The notes under the pieces were generated by a model, which ran no database searches, had not been told where the DNA came from, and worked only from the letters and a program-made list of their open reading frames with translations. DNA of 57,678 nucleotides from Candidatus Ligilactobacillus faecavium (GTDB taxonomy: Bacteria; Bacillota; Bacilli; Lactobacillales; Lactobacillaceae): assembly GCA_019120355.1 (NCBI GenBank), contig DWVG01000017.1, positions 1-57,678 of the forward strand. Reading direction: 5' to 3'. A program made the position numbers and the translations under genes. Below, in pieces: positions 28,817-38,351 of the stretch. Positions within the stretch are counted from its first letter, which is position 1; every line of letters starts with the position of its first letter.

Positions 28817-28859
28817 AGTGGTTGCACCTGGAAATTCCAGGACAACCACTTTATTTTTC
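28811..28859. terminator. Bidirectional terminator
   Basis: AAATAAAGTGGTTGCACCTGGAAATTCCAGGACAACCACTTTATTTTT. Confidence 0.88.
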
Positions 28860-29606
28860 TAACCAGCCGCCATCGATTGGAACCGCTGTTCCATGAATGT
28901 AATCAGCTCGCGGACTTGCTAAGAACATCGTCAATGCGGCCACTTCTTCTGGTTGAGCCCACCGTTTAGCTGGCGTTTGATCAGCAACCCATTTGGCCAT
29001 CTTGCCATCGTCCTCTTCAAAGTCCTTTGCGTTCATTGGGGTTTCAATTGCCCCGGGAGCAATACAATTTGCTCGAATGCCTTTCGCAGCATAATCATAA
29101 TCCAACTGCTTTGTATAACCGATAATTCCAAATTTTGCAGCCGTGTATGCAGCGCCGCCACCACCGGCAACCATGCCAGCAATCGATGCCATATTAACGA
29201 TCGTTCCATGACCATTTTCAAGCATCTGCGGCAAAATCAGGTTTGTGATCCTGAAAATACTCTTCAAATTCGTATCAAAAATTTTGTCCCACTGATCTTC
29301 GGTCGTTTCTAAAGTCGGAGCATAGCCGTCAAGGATTCCGGCCGTATTGATCAAAATATCGATCTGGTTGTTTTCAATAATCGGATTCAGCCAGGCTTCA
29401 ATTTCTTGCGGATCACTCACATCACATTTCGTAAAGTTAAAGTTTCCGTGGTCATTCAGCTCATATACTTGGCCGCCATTTTGAATATCGGCCCCGAAAA
29501 CCTTTGCCCCGGCATCCAAAAATGCCTTGGCCTGCTCAAAGCCGATTCCAGATGAAACGCCCGTAATAACAACGATTTTTCCTTCAAATTCCGGATATAA
29601 ATTCAT
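28851..29606 (-). CDS. Short-chain dehydrogenase/reductase
   Basis: VVITGVSSGIGFEQAKAF, YTAAKFGIIGYTKQL, Rossmann motifs. Confidence 0.92.
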   Translation of the reverse strand: MNLYPEFEGKIVVITGVSSGIGFEQAKAFLDAGAKVFGADIQNGGQVYELNDHGNFNFTKCDVSDPQEIEAWLNPIIENNQIDILINTAGILDGYAPTLETTEDQWDKIFDTNLKSIFRITNLILPQMLENGHGTIVNMASIAGMVAGGGGAAYTAAKFGIIGYTKQLDYDYAAKGIRANCIAPGAIETPMNAKDFEEDDGKMAKWVADQTPAKRWAQPEEVAALTMFLASPRADYIHGTAVPIDGGWLEK

Positions 29607-29830
29607 TAGTCAACCAACTTCCAATCCTCAGCTAAAACATCACATGAAGTCGGCATGAATTGTGATAATGCCGGCTCTTCCTTTGTCCGAATCATTAAAT
29701 ACGGGTTGATTGCTTCGCCATTTAAAGTATCGTTATTGACAACGAAAATATATTCTTCAGAACCGCCCCAACCTGTTCGAACAGCTTTCTTACCCTTTTT
29801 TAATTCTGGTAAAACTTCTTCAAATGTCAT
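29606..29830 (-). CDS. DUF2829-family protein
   Basis: MTFEEVLPELKKGKKAVRTGWGG...YLMIRTKEEPALSQFMPTSCDVLAEDWKLVD. Confidence 0.85.
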   Translation of the reverse strand: MTFEEVLPELKKGKKAVRTGWGGSEEYIFVVNNDTLNGEAINPYLMIRTKEEPALSQFMPTSCDVLAEDWKLVD

Positions 29831-29842
29831 TTTGATCCTCCA

Positions 29843-30337
29843 TTACTTTGTTAAATCAATTCGTTTACTTAAAATTCCAAAAATTACTGCGCCAATGACC
29901 ATTGAAATAAATTCACCGACTGCAACCGCTAAGTACGTTGGCCAAAACGGAAGGTGATTTACGAAATGCAATTCTAACGCAACAGTCCAGGTCATCAACG
30001 TGCATACAACCACTGCAATTGCGAGCTTGCCGGCCGTCGATTTGACCCGCCGGCTTAAAAAATAACTCAAACTTGTCATTAAAAGCGTCCCCAAGGAACC
30101 GAAGATAATATCAACAATTCCAAGCGGTGAATTAAGATTGGCAATTGCGCATCCAATCGTTAATGCCCAAATATAACGCTTATTGAAAACGGCAAGGTTA
30201 TTAAAAATTTCAGATAACCGAATCTGCATTGCACCGTAACTGATTGGCGACAATACAAGGGTCAATGCCGCATAAAGAGCCGCAACGATTCCGGCTTTAG
30301 TTAGACTAACTAAAGACTGTTTTTTTTGATTATTCAC
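29843..30337 (-). CDS. queT: QueT-family queuosine precursor ECF transporter S component; GTG start at 30337
   Basis: LTKAGIVAALYAALTLVLSPISYGAMQIRLSEIFNNLAVFNKRYIWALTIGCAIANL; the ORF track opens at 30391 but codons before V19 lie in the riboswitch. Confidence 0.92.
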   Translation of the reverse strand: MNNQKKQSLVSLTKAGIVAALYAALTLVLSPISYGAMQIRLSEIFNNLAVFNKRYIWALTIGCAIANLNSPLGIVDIIFGSLGTLLMTSLSYFLSRRVKSTAGKLAIAVVVCTLMTWTVALELHFVNHLPFWPTYLAVAVGEFISMVIGAVIFGILSKRIDLTK

Positions 30338-30347
30338 AGGTATCAAA

Positions 30348-30389
30348 CCTCTTTCTAGTTTTTTTAAGTGGGATTTTCGCGAACCACTC
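30348..30389 (-). promoter_or_regulatory. preQ1-I riboswitch controlling queT translation
   Basis: Minus strand AGTGGTTCGCGAAAATCCCACTTAAAAAAACTAGAAAGAGG: GTGG/CCAC stem, A-rich AAAAAAACUAG tail next to SD AAAGAGG. Confidence 0.9.
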
Positions 30390-30448
30390 ATGTTTTAGTA
30401 TAAAAAAAATCAGCAATGATGACAAATTCACCATCCCTGATTTTTAGC

Positions 30449-31306
30449 TTAACCCCAACTGATGACGATCCCATCCGTTCCGATATGGGCGATCATCGAA
30501 AGGTTCATTTCATATAATTTAATTTTGGCAGCCGGAAACGTCCGGTTGATGGCTTTAATCAAACGTGAAATCACCTGATCATTATGCCGCGTTCGAATTG
30601 CGGTAATCGTAATTTGAAGTTGCCCTGCCATTTCTTGGTACGCCGGCATGATCATTCGCCGGATCGTCCGGGAAAGTTTACTTTGCTGCAGATAAGCATG
30701 TTGAACTTCAAGCTGCCCTTGAGCGTTAAAGGACATCAACGTCTGCGGCCGAAAAATCGTTTTTTGAATTGGAAAAACGCCATTCCGAACGTAGCCGGTC
30801 GTTGAAATATGCCGCAAATTTTTTAAAATCATTACGGTCCGATAGCTATTCCGAACCTCTTTCAAAATCGGTTCAATTGCATTCCAGTCTTTCCCTTGAG
30901 CAACCAGGTTCGCCGCTAATACCGCTAAATTTCCTTCTGCGACTCCCATTGAATGCGAATCAATTAGATGAATGTTAATTTGATTATGGCGTTGCTGATA
31001 TGAGCGTAAGTTATTTCCTAATCCGCTGATCTCATTATCAAGGTATATCCAAATAACATCCGTATAACCCTTATCAATCAATTCGTTCAAAAATTCATCA
31101 ATTGCCGCCACCGATACCTGACCGCACATCAAAAATGAATTTTTCTCGCGAAGCATTTCCTTAACCTGTTGCCGATCATAGTCATACTTTTCATAATACC
31201 GCTTGCCGTTTAACAATAACGGTAACGACAACGTTTTAATTGCTAATTTATGCTTGATTTGAGGAGCAATAATCGCCGCGCTATCTGTCAGAATCGCAGT
31301 TTTCAT
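30449..31306 (-). CDS. DegV-family fatty-acid-binding protein
   Basis: ILTDSAAIIAP, LIDSHSMGVAEG, IAHIGTDGIVISWG. Confidence 0.88.
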   Translation of the reverse strand: MKTAILTDSAAIIAPQIKHKLAIKTLSLPLLLNGKRYYEKYDYDRQQVKEMLREKNSFLMCGQVSVAAIDEFLNELIDKGYTDVIWIYLDNEISGLGNNLRSYQQRHNQINIHLIDSHSMGVAEGNLAVLAANLVAQGKDWNAIEPILKEVRNSYRTVMILKNLRHISTTGYVRNGVFPIQKTIFRPQTLMSFNAQGQLEVQHAYLQQSKLSRTIRRMIMPAYQEMAGQLQITITAIRTRHNDQVISRLIKAINRTFPAAKIKLYEMNLSMIAHIGTDGIVISWG

Positions 31307-31365
31307 TTCTTACCATCCAATTCATTAATCCTTCAATTCTAAACATCACTAACTATCTTACCATA

Positions 31366-31725
31366 TTAACCAATCAAATGCTGACCAAGCATAAACCCTA
31401 GAAAGGCGAAACTGATTCCAATCACATAACTTAATATTCCGTATAACAACGCCATCCGGTAGTTATGATCGTCCAGTAATGCAAACAATTCCGTATTAAA
31501 CGTTGAAAAGGTCGTGTAACCGCCTAAAAAGCCGGTTCCAAGAATTGCGTACGATAATGTTTTGAGCTTGATTCCAACAACGAATCCTAAAACAAGTGCT
31601 CCTGAAACATTTAAAAAGAACGTTGCTAATGGGAATGAACCCTTGACGTGTTTTTTGATCAGATTCGTTAAAAAATACCGCACACATGCTCCAGCGCTTG
31701 CACCTAAACCTAACATCCAAATCAT
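31366..31725 (-). CDS. crcB: Fluoride exporter subunit CrcB/FluC
   Basis: GASAGACVRYFLTNL, GFLGGYTTFSTFNTE. Confidence 0.92.
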   Translation of the reverse strand: MIWMLGLGASAGACVRYFLTNLIKKHVKGSFPLATFFLNVSGALVLGFVVGIKLKTLSYAILGTGFLGGYTTFSTFNTELFALLDDHNYRMALLYGILSYVIGISFAFLGFMLGQHLIG

Positions 31726-32114
31726 TAAAATTCACCCTTTTCCTTCCTTACCAGCCGGCTTGCTAAAATATAGCCGAGAGTTACACATAAAAAACCGCCT
31801 AGAATACTAATACTTAAATAAGCCATCGCATGAATCAAATGATGGGCGTTTACCAATTTCATGAAATCAACTGTAAATGAAGAAAAGGTCGTAAATGCCC
31901 CGATAAACCCGGTTCCCAATCCAACATTCAGCCATCCAGCAAGCAAATCGCGTTCAATCACATAATACGTCAGAAATGCTAACAAAAAGCATCCTACCAA
32001 ATTAGCAACGATCGTTCCGCTGCTTTGCCAAATTTTTCCTAAATAATACCTGCTGATTCCGCCAAAAAAGGCAAAGAAAGCAACACTCAAGTAATTTTTC
32101 ACCTTATCGCTCAT
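31725..32114 (-). CDS. crcB: Fluoride exporter subunit CrcB/FluC (second copy)
   Basis: FFGGISRYYLGKI, GFIGAFTTFSSFTVD. Confidence 0.92.
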   Translation of the reverse strand: MSDKVKNYLSVAFFAFFGGISRYYLGKIWQSSGTIVANLVGCFLLAFLTYYVIERDLLAGWLNVGLGTGFIGAFTTFSSFTVDFMKLVNAHHLIHAMAYLSISILGGFLCVTLGYILASRLVRKEKGEF

Positions 32115-32129
32115 TTTAAATTCTTCCTT

Positions 32130-32456
32130 TTAGTTTAGATATTGATCAATTTTTTGACGAAGATAATCTTCAAATGGTTTGAATGGCCGGTATCCTGTAA
32201 TTTTCTCTTTGGCCTGCCCATTAACAAATAAAATTTGAGTCGGAATATTTTGAATTCCAAATTGCTCCGCAAGTTCCCGGTATTGCCCAACATCAACCTT
32301 TGCAAACTTAATTTGGTTGCCGAATTGAGCTTCAAGCCAGGCCAAAACCGGATCAAGCATCTTGCACGGTTGGCACCAATTGCCCCAAAAATCGAGCAAA
32401 ACTAACCCGCTAGCTGTTTCTTCAGCAAAGTTTTGATCAGTAATCGTAACTGCCAT
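32130..32456 (-). CDS. trxA: Thioredoxin
   Basis: LLDFWGNWCQPCKMLDPVLAWLE, CxxC motif WCQPC. Confidence 0.93.
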   Translation of the reverse strand: MAVTITDQNFAEETASGLVLLDFWGNWCQPCKMLDPVLAWLEAQFGNQIKFAKVDVGQYRELAEQFGIQNIPTQILFVNGQAKEKITGYRPFKPFEDYLRQKIDQYLN

Positions 32457-32516
32457 TTTCCCACTTCCTTGAATCTGATAACATATCCTTTTATTTTACT
32501 CTTCTTTTAAAAATAT

Positions 32517-32546
32517 AAAAAGCCGGGAAAACCCGACCTTTTATCG
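32517..32546 (-). terminator. Terminator
   Basis: Minus strand GTCGGGTTTTCCCGGCTTTTTA. Confidence 0.65.
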
Positions 32547-32550
32547 TTTA

Positions 32551-34479
32551 TTATTTATCACTCTTTTTTCTGAAAGGAATCATTGCTCCCAAGCCAGCCA
32601 AAATTACTGCTCCAATCGCTGTTAAAATTCCGCGTTGTTCACCACCCGTTGCTGGCAACTTTTGGTTATCAGCATTCGACTTTGAAACAGCAGACTGCTT
32701 TGCATCCGTTTGTCCTTGGACAGCCGGATCATCCTGCTTCTTAACTACCGAATCAGCACTTTTAGCAGAACCAGTTGAATTTTTTGAATTCTTTTGATCT
32801 GGATCAATCGCATTTGTCCCAGAATCTGCTGGATTTTGGTTAGATGATGACTTTTTCAAGCTGCTTGTTGAGCTTTCACTCTTTGAACTTAGAGTACTAA
32901 TTGAAGTCTTACTTGATGAATGTTTGCTACTTGATTTATCATTTGAAGACTTAACTGATGAACTCTTTCCGCTTGAATTTTGTTTACTACTTGATGATGA
33001 CTTCGATCCACTCTTCGAAGTTTCTAAAGTTTTACTCGATGAATCCTCAACCTTTGAACTCTTTTTGCTACTGCTTGATGACTTCAATTGGCTGCTTGCG
33101 TTACTTGAAGCACTTGATTGCTTACTGCTTGAAGTTTTGCTTGTTGAACTTTCAACGCTTGAGCTCTTTTCGCTGCTTGATGACTTCAATTGGCTGCTTG
33201 CGTTACTTGAAGCATTTGATTGCTTGCTGCTTGAAGTTTTGCTTGTTGAACTTTCAACGCTTGAGCTCTTTTCGCTGCTTGATGATTTCAATTGGCTGCT
33301 TGCGTTACTTGAAGCACTTGATGAGCTTTTAACTGATGAACTTGAACTCTTCTTGATGCTTGATGAACTGCTTGAGCTTGAAGCACTTGTTCCATTCAAT
33401 GCTGCCTGTGCTTTATCAACTGCTTGTTGGGCATTTGTAACTGCACTCTTGGCATTATCAAGAGCTGTTTTCGCCGCTTGTTGCTCTTTAACTGCAGCAA
33501 CATATTGCTGGTAAGTGTTTGAAACCTGTACCTGTAAATTAGCGATTTCTTGATACAATTGCTTAGCGTCTGCTGTAGTCTTATCTGCTAATTGATGATA
33601 TTGGTCTTCTAATTGAATGGCCTGATTATCTAAATCATACCATTGCTGACTCAAACTGCGCGCTTTCTGCGTTGCATTATCATAATTTGTTTGCGCTGAT
33701 TGCAAGGCTTTTTGAGCGGCTGCAAGTTTTTGCTGAGCATCCTTCAACTGTTCTTGCGGCGTCAGACTTGAACTTGAAGATTTTGAACTTGCTGAAGTAC
33801 TACTGCTTGATGTCTTGGAACTTGAGCTTGTTTTTGATGAATTCGCACTGTTCGCAGCTGACAAACTGCTTGAAGCCTGAATCATACTGGAACTGTCGCT
33901 GGTTGCTACGCTTGAACTTCCATTTGAGGTACTGCTTGAAACCGTACTACTTGCCTGAGCAGCATCAAATGCTTGCTTTGCTTGATCATAAGCTTTTTGA
34001 GCAGTTGCTAATTGCTGTTGCGCATTGCTCAAGTTTGTCTTGGCAGTTTGTTGCTGTTGAGCTAACGTTATATGTTGCGCTTGGACATTTTTTAATTCAA
34101 CTTGAACTTGTTGAATTTGTTTAGCAACTTCGTCCCGAGGATCTGCTCCACTATTAGCACTGCTTGCATTACTGTTTAAACTTGCTAATTGGTTATCAAG
34201 CTCTTCAAGCTGTTTATCCAACGCTTGCCATTTATCGCTGTTATCTTTAACTTGCTGATTAATTGTATTTAATTGACTCTGCGCTGTGCTCACTTTCGTT
34301 TGCGCAGCTTGTAAGTTAGCCTGTGCTTGGTCTAACTGTCCCTGAAGTGAATTTCCGGATGATTGAGTCACTTGCTGATTGACCGCAACCGTCGTCGCAT
34401 TCACAGCCGGGGCCAAACTTCCCGCTGCCAGCATTCCCGTCAAAGTTAATGAACATAAAAGATAGTTTCGTTTCTTCAA
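32551..34479 (-). CDS. LPxTG surface protein: coiled coil + Ser-rich stalk
   Basis: Signal peptide, Gln/Ala-rich coiled coil, Ser-rich tandem repeats, LPATGGEQRGILTAIGAVILAGLGAMIPFRKKSDK. Confidence 0.93.
   Translation of the reverse strand: MKKRNYLLCSLTLTGMLAAGSLAPAVNATTVAVNQQVTQSSGNSLQGQLDQAQANLQAAQTKVSTAQSQLNTINQQVKDNSDKWQALDKQLEELDNQLASLNSNASSANSGADPRDEVAKQIQQVQVELKNVQAQHITLAQQQQTAKTNLSNAQQQLATAQKAYDQAKQAFDAAQASSTVSSSTSNGSSSVATSDSSSMIQASSSLSAANSANSSKTSSSSKTSSSSTSASSKSSSSSLTPQEQLKDAQQKLAAAQKALQSAQTNYDNATQKARSLSQQWYDLDNQAIQLEDQYHQLADKTTADAKQLYQEIANLQVQVSNTYQQYVAAVKEQQAAKTALDNAKSAVTNAQQAVDKAQAALNGTSASSSSSSSSIKKSSSSSVKSSSSASSNASSQLKSSSSEKSSSVESSTSKTSSSKQSNASSNASSQLKSSSSEKSSSVESSTSKTSSSKQSSASSNASSQLKSSSSSKKSSKVEDSSSKTLETSKSGSKSSSSSKQNSSGKSSSVKSSNDKSSSKHSSSKTSISTLSSKSESSTSSLKKSSSNQNPADSGTNAIDPDQKNSKNSTGSAKSADSVVKKQDDPAVQGQTDAKQSAVSKSNADNQKLPATGGEQRGILTAIGAVILAGLGAMIPFRKKSDK
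33079..33350 (-). repeat. In-frame 102-bp (34-aa) tandem repeat inside the LPxTG gene
   Basis: TGACTTCAATTGGCTGCTTGCGTTACTTGAAGC starts at 33079 and 33181 and, with one substitution (TGATTTCAATTGG), at 33283: exact period 102. Confidence 0.95.
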
Positions 34480-34720
34480 ATTTTAACCTCCCAAAGTAAT
34501 CTTACTCATTAGTAATATTAATTATTGTCCGTTTTTTAATAACCTACATTTATCATTCTAGCAAAAATCAACCACTAACACTAGGAATTTAATTTTTAAT
34601 AAGACTTATTTATAAACTTTTTAAACTTTAACCGGATTCTCTTAATGACTAGTACTAAAATTTTATCCAGAATGCCCATTAATAATCACTTGGATAGTCC
34701 CCAAATCAAAGTAACCAACC

Positions 34721-34753
34721 AAAAAAAGCTATGGCTAAAGCCATAGCTTTTTA
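34721..34753. terminator. Terminator after sortase gene
   Basis: AAAAAAAGCTATGGCTAAAGCCATAGCTTTTT. Confidence 0.85.
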
Positions 34754-34761
34754 GTTATTTA

Positions 34762-35457
34762 CTATTTGTCAAACACTTTCAAGGTACTCTTATCAGCTTT
34801 TTGGACCTGTTGTAATTCACCGCGAACAATGATCCGGGTTTTAACTCCAGGCGTTCCTGATGAACAAGTTACCAATGTTAACAATTTTTGTCCTGGGACG
34901 TCATTTAACCATTGAACCTGATCTTCATTAACGATTTTCTTCAATGTAACCTTGTAAGTATAAACATTCTTTCCATCTGTCAAATATACCTTGGCCCCCA
35001 CGCCGATGTTGGCTAACGGTCCGAATAAAATACTATTGTCTTCCATGTGGTGGCCGGCAAGGCAATAGTTGCCTTCTTCACCCATCGTTTCATTTTGCTT
35101 CATCGTCCCAGCCCCACGCATTAAATTGTTTTGCGCTAAACCATAGAAGACCGGCAAGTGAATTCCAACATCTGGAATTGCGATTTTTCCAATTGAACCT
35201 GCTGCATTTGATGTTGCAGCTTTGGCAACGTCTTTCGTGTCAACTGGGCGAACAGCATCATAGTTGAATTGCCCTTTCTTAGGTTTTGAACTACTAATCG
35301 GCTTATTCAATGCAGTCGTTGAAATATGGTTAACAACAAATGATTTGATTTGTTCGTTAAAAATCAATGCTAAACCGCATAGTACCAATAGAACAACTAA
35401 AATACTTACAAAAATTTTTCTTACTTTCCCGTGTTTTCTACTTCTTGATGCTGCCAT
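34762..35457 (-). CDS. srtA: Class A sortase
   Basis: LAGHHMEDNSILFGPL, LLTLVTCSSGTPGVKTRIIVRGEL (His, Cys, Arg triad present). Confidence 0.95.
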   Translation of the reverse strand: MAASRSRKHGKVRKIFVSILVVLLVLCGLALIFNEQIKSFVVNHISTTALNKPISSSKPKKGQFNYDAVRPVDTKDVAKAATSNAAGSIGKIAIPDVGIHLPVFYGLAQNNLMRGAGTMKQNETMGEEGNYCLAGHHMEDNSILFGPLANIGVGAKVYLTDGKNVYTYKVTLKKIVNEDQVQWLNDVPGQKLLTLVTCSSGTPGVKTRIIVRGELQQVQKADKSTLKVFDK

Positions 35458-35487
35458 CTTAAATTCCCCCTTCGTTTTTTACCTTTA

Positions 35488-38205
35488 CTATTTTGTGGTT
35501 TCAGGTTCTGATTGCCGAACCGTTGAATTTTCTTTCTTCTTCAAAACGATCAAGATTCCGATACTTACGACGGATACGATTGCCCCGAGGAATAAGTATG
35601 GTGTGCGGTACGTGAATGTTACTTGGTGTTTTCCTGCACTGACAGGAACTGCTAAGAACTCATCAAGGGCCTTCTTCGGTTTGACCGTCTTGCCGTCGAC
35701 CTTAACGTGCCACCCAGTTTGAGCTGGAATCGTTGTCATGATCAATTCGTTCTTTGGAACATCGATCGTTCCGCTGATCTTCGTATTACTGAAGTGATCA
35801 AGTTTCAATGGATGTTCATTCAAATCATTCATCAACGACTTGTACTTACTCATATCAAGGTGATATAAACCAAAGCTATCAAGTTGTAAGCTATTATTAG
35901 TCAACGTCATCGTCAAGGTTTGCTTCTGATCTTTTTGATTTCCGGCTGTAAGATTCAGAATCATTGGTGAGTTAAAGTCACCGGTTTGAGTTAACTGTTG
36001 ATCACCCATCGCAAATGAACAATTCAAATTTCCGTTATTCGCAAAAGCCGGTCCAATCGTTAAATAATATGGATCATTCGTTTTGGGGGTAAACGGCATT
36101 TGAATCACTGCATCCTGATTGCTGTCAACTTTTGTATAAGTATTGTTTCCCTCATCTTTCAAGTTACTGTAAACAACACTCAAGTCCTTGTATGTCTTGA
36201 AAAGTTTCAGCTTCTTATCACCCGCCAAACCAGCGGCAATCATGTTTTGATTTTGAATTGGCTGCGCGGATTGCAACTTCACATTTAAGATATCAGGACT
36301 AGCAGCAAACCCCAGCGGCAAGACGTATGGATTCTTGTAAATATTGATCGTGCTCGTTCCATTAACTAAATTATCATTTCCTAAATCAAGCCGCGTTGAA
36401 TATGGTGATAAAACGCTTGTATCGGATGTCTGGTTCAACATGTACTTAATTCCAAGGAATGAATCTGAGAACAATGTTCCGTTACTGTAACTGGTATAGT
36501 TATCACCGGATGAATCGCCAATTTCATTCATAAAGTTGGACGTCTTCGGATCCATCATTGAATTAAATTCGTCGGTTCCGTAAAAGTTACATTGCATTGG
36601 ATCATCTTTGGAACGTTCAAATGTTTTACCGATCCGATAAAATTCATTCTTTCCTGGCCGAATCCCCTCAAGTGCCGTATTTAAATTTGAAATAAAGCCG
36701 GCAAAATCACTTTGTTTGACATAGTCGATCGGATTCAAACTCAAAGCAACGTTTGCTCCCATTTCAACGGTTGTTAATGCCAGCAATGCAAGTTTGAACC
36801 CCTTCTTCATTGGAACTGAGAACAGTACTAAGAAGCCAACGATGATCACACTGCTGATCACGATGTTAGTGCTCTTTAAGAAGCCAAACTTCTTAATGTT
36901 GTAGAAGCTGTATTCGACGATCACCCCGAGAACAATGACACTGAGCATCAACTGTAACCGGGACAGCCGGGTAATCTTCAATAATCCGCGCGCCGCAATT
37001 AGAATCATCCAGAAGCAGACAATGTATGAGAACCGGTATGGGTACCATACTGGAAATTGCATTGCGTGCCAGAACAAATCAAGCGGTTGGTAGCAAAGTG
37101 ATAAAACAAAAAACGCACTCACAACGATCGTGGCAATTTTTTCTTTCAGTTTGATTTCTTTACATGTGAGGTAGCAGATAAATCCAATTAAAACCAAAGT
37201 TCCAACAAAGATGTTCGGTGTCCCCTTTGGCATTTGGTCAAAGTTAAAGCCACCGACCAAGAACTTCGGTAAGATCTTCCATGGTGAGTAATCAAATTTC
37301 CATTGGAATGACTTCGTATTGTATTGTGCCTTTGTCTGCAGAATATTAAAGAACGTCGGCAACAAAACAACGGCTGCCATTCCTGCTCCAAGAAGCGACC
37401 GGCCGATAAAACTTCCAATCGTCTTCCACTTTTCTTGAATCTTCTCGCTGTTACGAACATATGTCCATGCGAAGTACAAAACAGCGAAAATGCAGATCAT
37501 GTAACCCATGTAGTAGTTTGTAACTAAAATAATTGCTAAAAATACCGGGTAGACCCACATGCTCTTCCGTTCAATCAAGTTTTCAATTCCGATGATCATC
37601 AATGGTAAGAAAACCAATGCATCTAACCACATAATGTTCAAAATATTGGCAACTACAAAACCATTTAAGGCATATGCGATTGAAAATGCTGGAACTAAAA
37701 ATCCTTTTTGCCACTTTTCCTTAAGAAGCAGCTTGCTGAATGCCCATCCACTGCATCCGACTTTCAAAACAGTAATCAAAAGGATTCCAAATGTGATCCA
37801 TTTTCCGGGCGTAAAAAGCAATACTAAGTTAAATGGACTAAACAGATAGTATGCCCATGTTCCCCACATGCTGCCCCCAATCGCATTTTGGAATGAATAG
37901 AAAAATTGACTGAAGTGATGCAGTAATGTATTCCGATAAAATGAATAAAAATCAACATACTGCTGTCCCAAGTCAACCGTCAAAATTGACGAATTTCCAA
38001 ACGGGAACATTTTCCGATAAGCAAAGTACCCCAATAAGATCAAAATTGGCAATGCAAATGAAAGCAATTGCAATAAGCGAGTATTTTTGCTTGAATCTGA
38101 AATTTTACGCGAGGATTTCTTTTCTCTTTTTCTCACGTTTAAACTCACCCCATAATAGTTATTTGTTTGATAAAATTTTTTTACTTTTTTAACTCTATCA
38201 CTCAT
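35488..38205 (-). CDS. YfhO-family membrane protein (putative GT-C-type glycosyltransferase)
   Basis: Large multi-TM protein; TVDLGQQYVDFYSFYRNTLLHHFSQFFYSFQNAIGGSMWGTWAYYLFSPFNLVLLF, C-terminal YfhO TIPAQTGWHVKVDGK. Confidence 0.92.
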   Translation of the reverse strand: MSDRVKKVKKFYQTNNYYGVSLNVRKREKKSSRKISDSSKNTRLLQLLSFALPILILLGYFAYRKMFPFGNSSILTVDLGQQYVDFYSFYRNTLLHHFSQFFYSFQNAIGGSMWGTWAYYLFSPFNLVLLFTPGKWITFGILLITVLKVGCSGWAFSKLLLKEKWQKGFLVPAFSIAYALNGFVVANILNIMWLDALVFLPLMIIGIENLIERKSMWVYPVFLAIILVTNYYMGYMICIFAVLYFAWTYVRNSEKIQEKWKTIGSFIGRSLLGAGMAAVVLLPTFFNILQTKAQYNTKSFQWKFDYSPWKILPKFLVGGFNFDQMPKGTPNIFVGTLVLIGFICYLTCKEIKLKEKIATIVVSAFFVLSLCYQPLDLFWHAMQFPVWYPYRFSYIVCFWMILIAARGLLKITRLSRLQLMLSVIVLGVIVEYSFYNIKKFGFLKSTNIVISSVIIVGFLVLFSVPMKKGFKLALLALTTVEMGANVALSLNPIDYVKQSDFAGFISNLNTALEGIRPGKNEFYRIGKTFERSKDDPMQCNFYGTDEFNSMMDPKTSNFMNEIGDSSGDNYTSYSNGTLFSDSFLGIKYMLNQTSDTSVLSPYSTRLDLGNDNLVNGTSTINIYKNPYVLPLGFAASPDILNVKLQSAQPIQNQNMIAAGLAGDKKLKLFKTYKDLSVVYSNLKDEGNNTYTKVDSNQDAVIQMPFTPKTNDPYYLTIGPAFANNGNLNCSFAMGDQQLTQTGDFNSPMILNLTAGNQKDQKQTLTMTLTNNSLQLDSFGLYHLDMSKYKSLMNDLNEHPLKLDHFSNTKISGTIDVPKNELIMTTIPAQTGWHVKVDGKTVKPKKALDEFLAVPVSAGKHQVTFTYRTPYLFLGAIVSVVSIGILIVLKKKENSTVRQSEPETTK

Positions 38206-38305
38206 CTAACGATTGTACCATAATTATAGGTTTTCTATTATTTCTCGTCGGGAATCTTAAAAAAAATAATATTTGTTTAACGAAAAATTCTTACTCTTAC
38301 GGTTT

Positions 38306-38349
38306 AAAAAATAAAGGTTACGGCAAATTACCGCAACCTTTATTTTTTA
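38306..38349. terminator. Terminator
   Basis: AAAAAATAAAGGTTACGGCAAATTACCGCAACCTTTATTTTTT. Confidence 0.85.
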
Positions 38350-38351
38350 AA

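Noticed and set aside
32924-33514. 196-aa Leu-rich + strand ORF and 32958-33332
   Set aside because: Antisense of the Ser-rich repeats of the LPxTG gene, same artefact.
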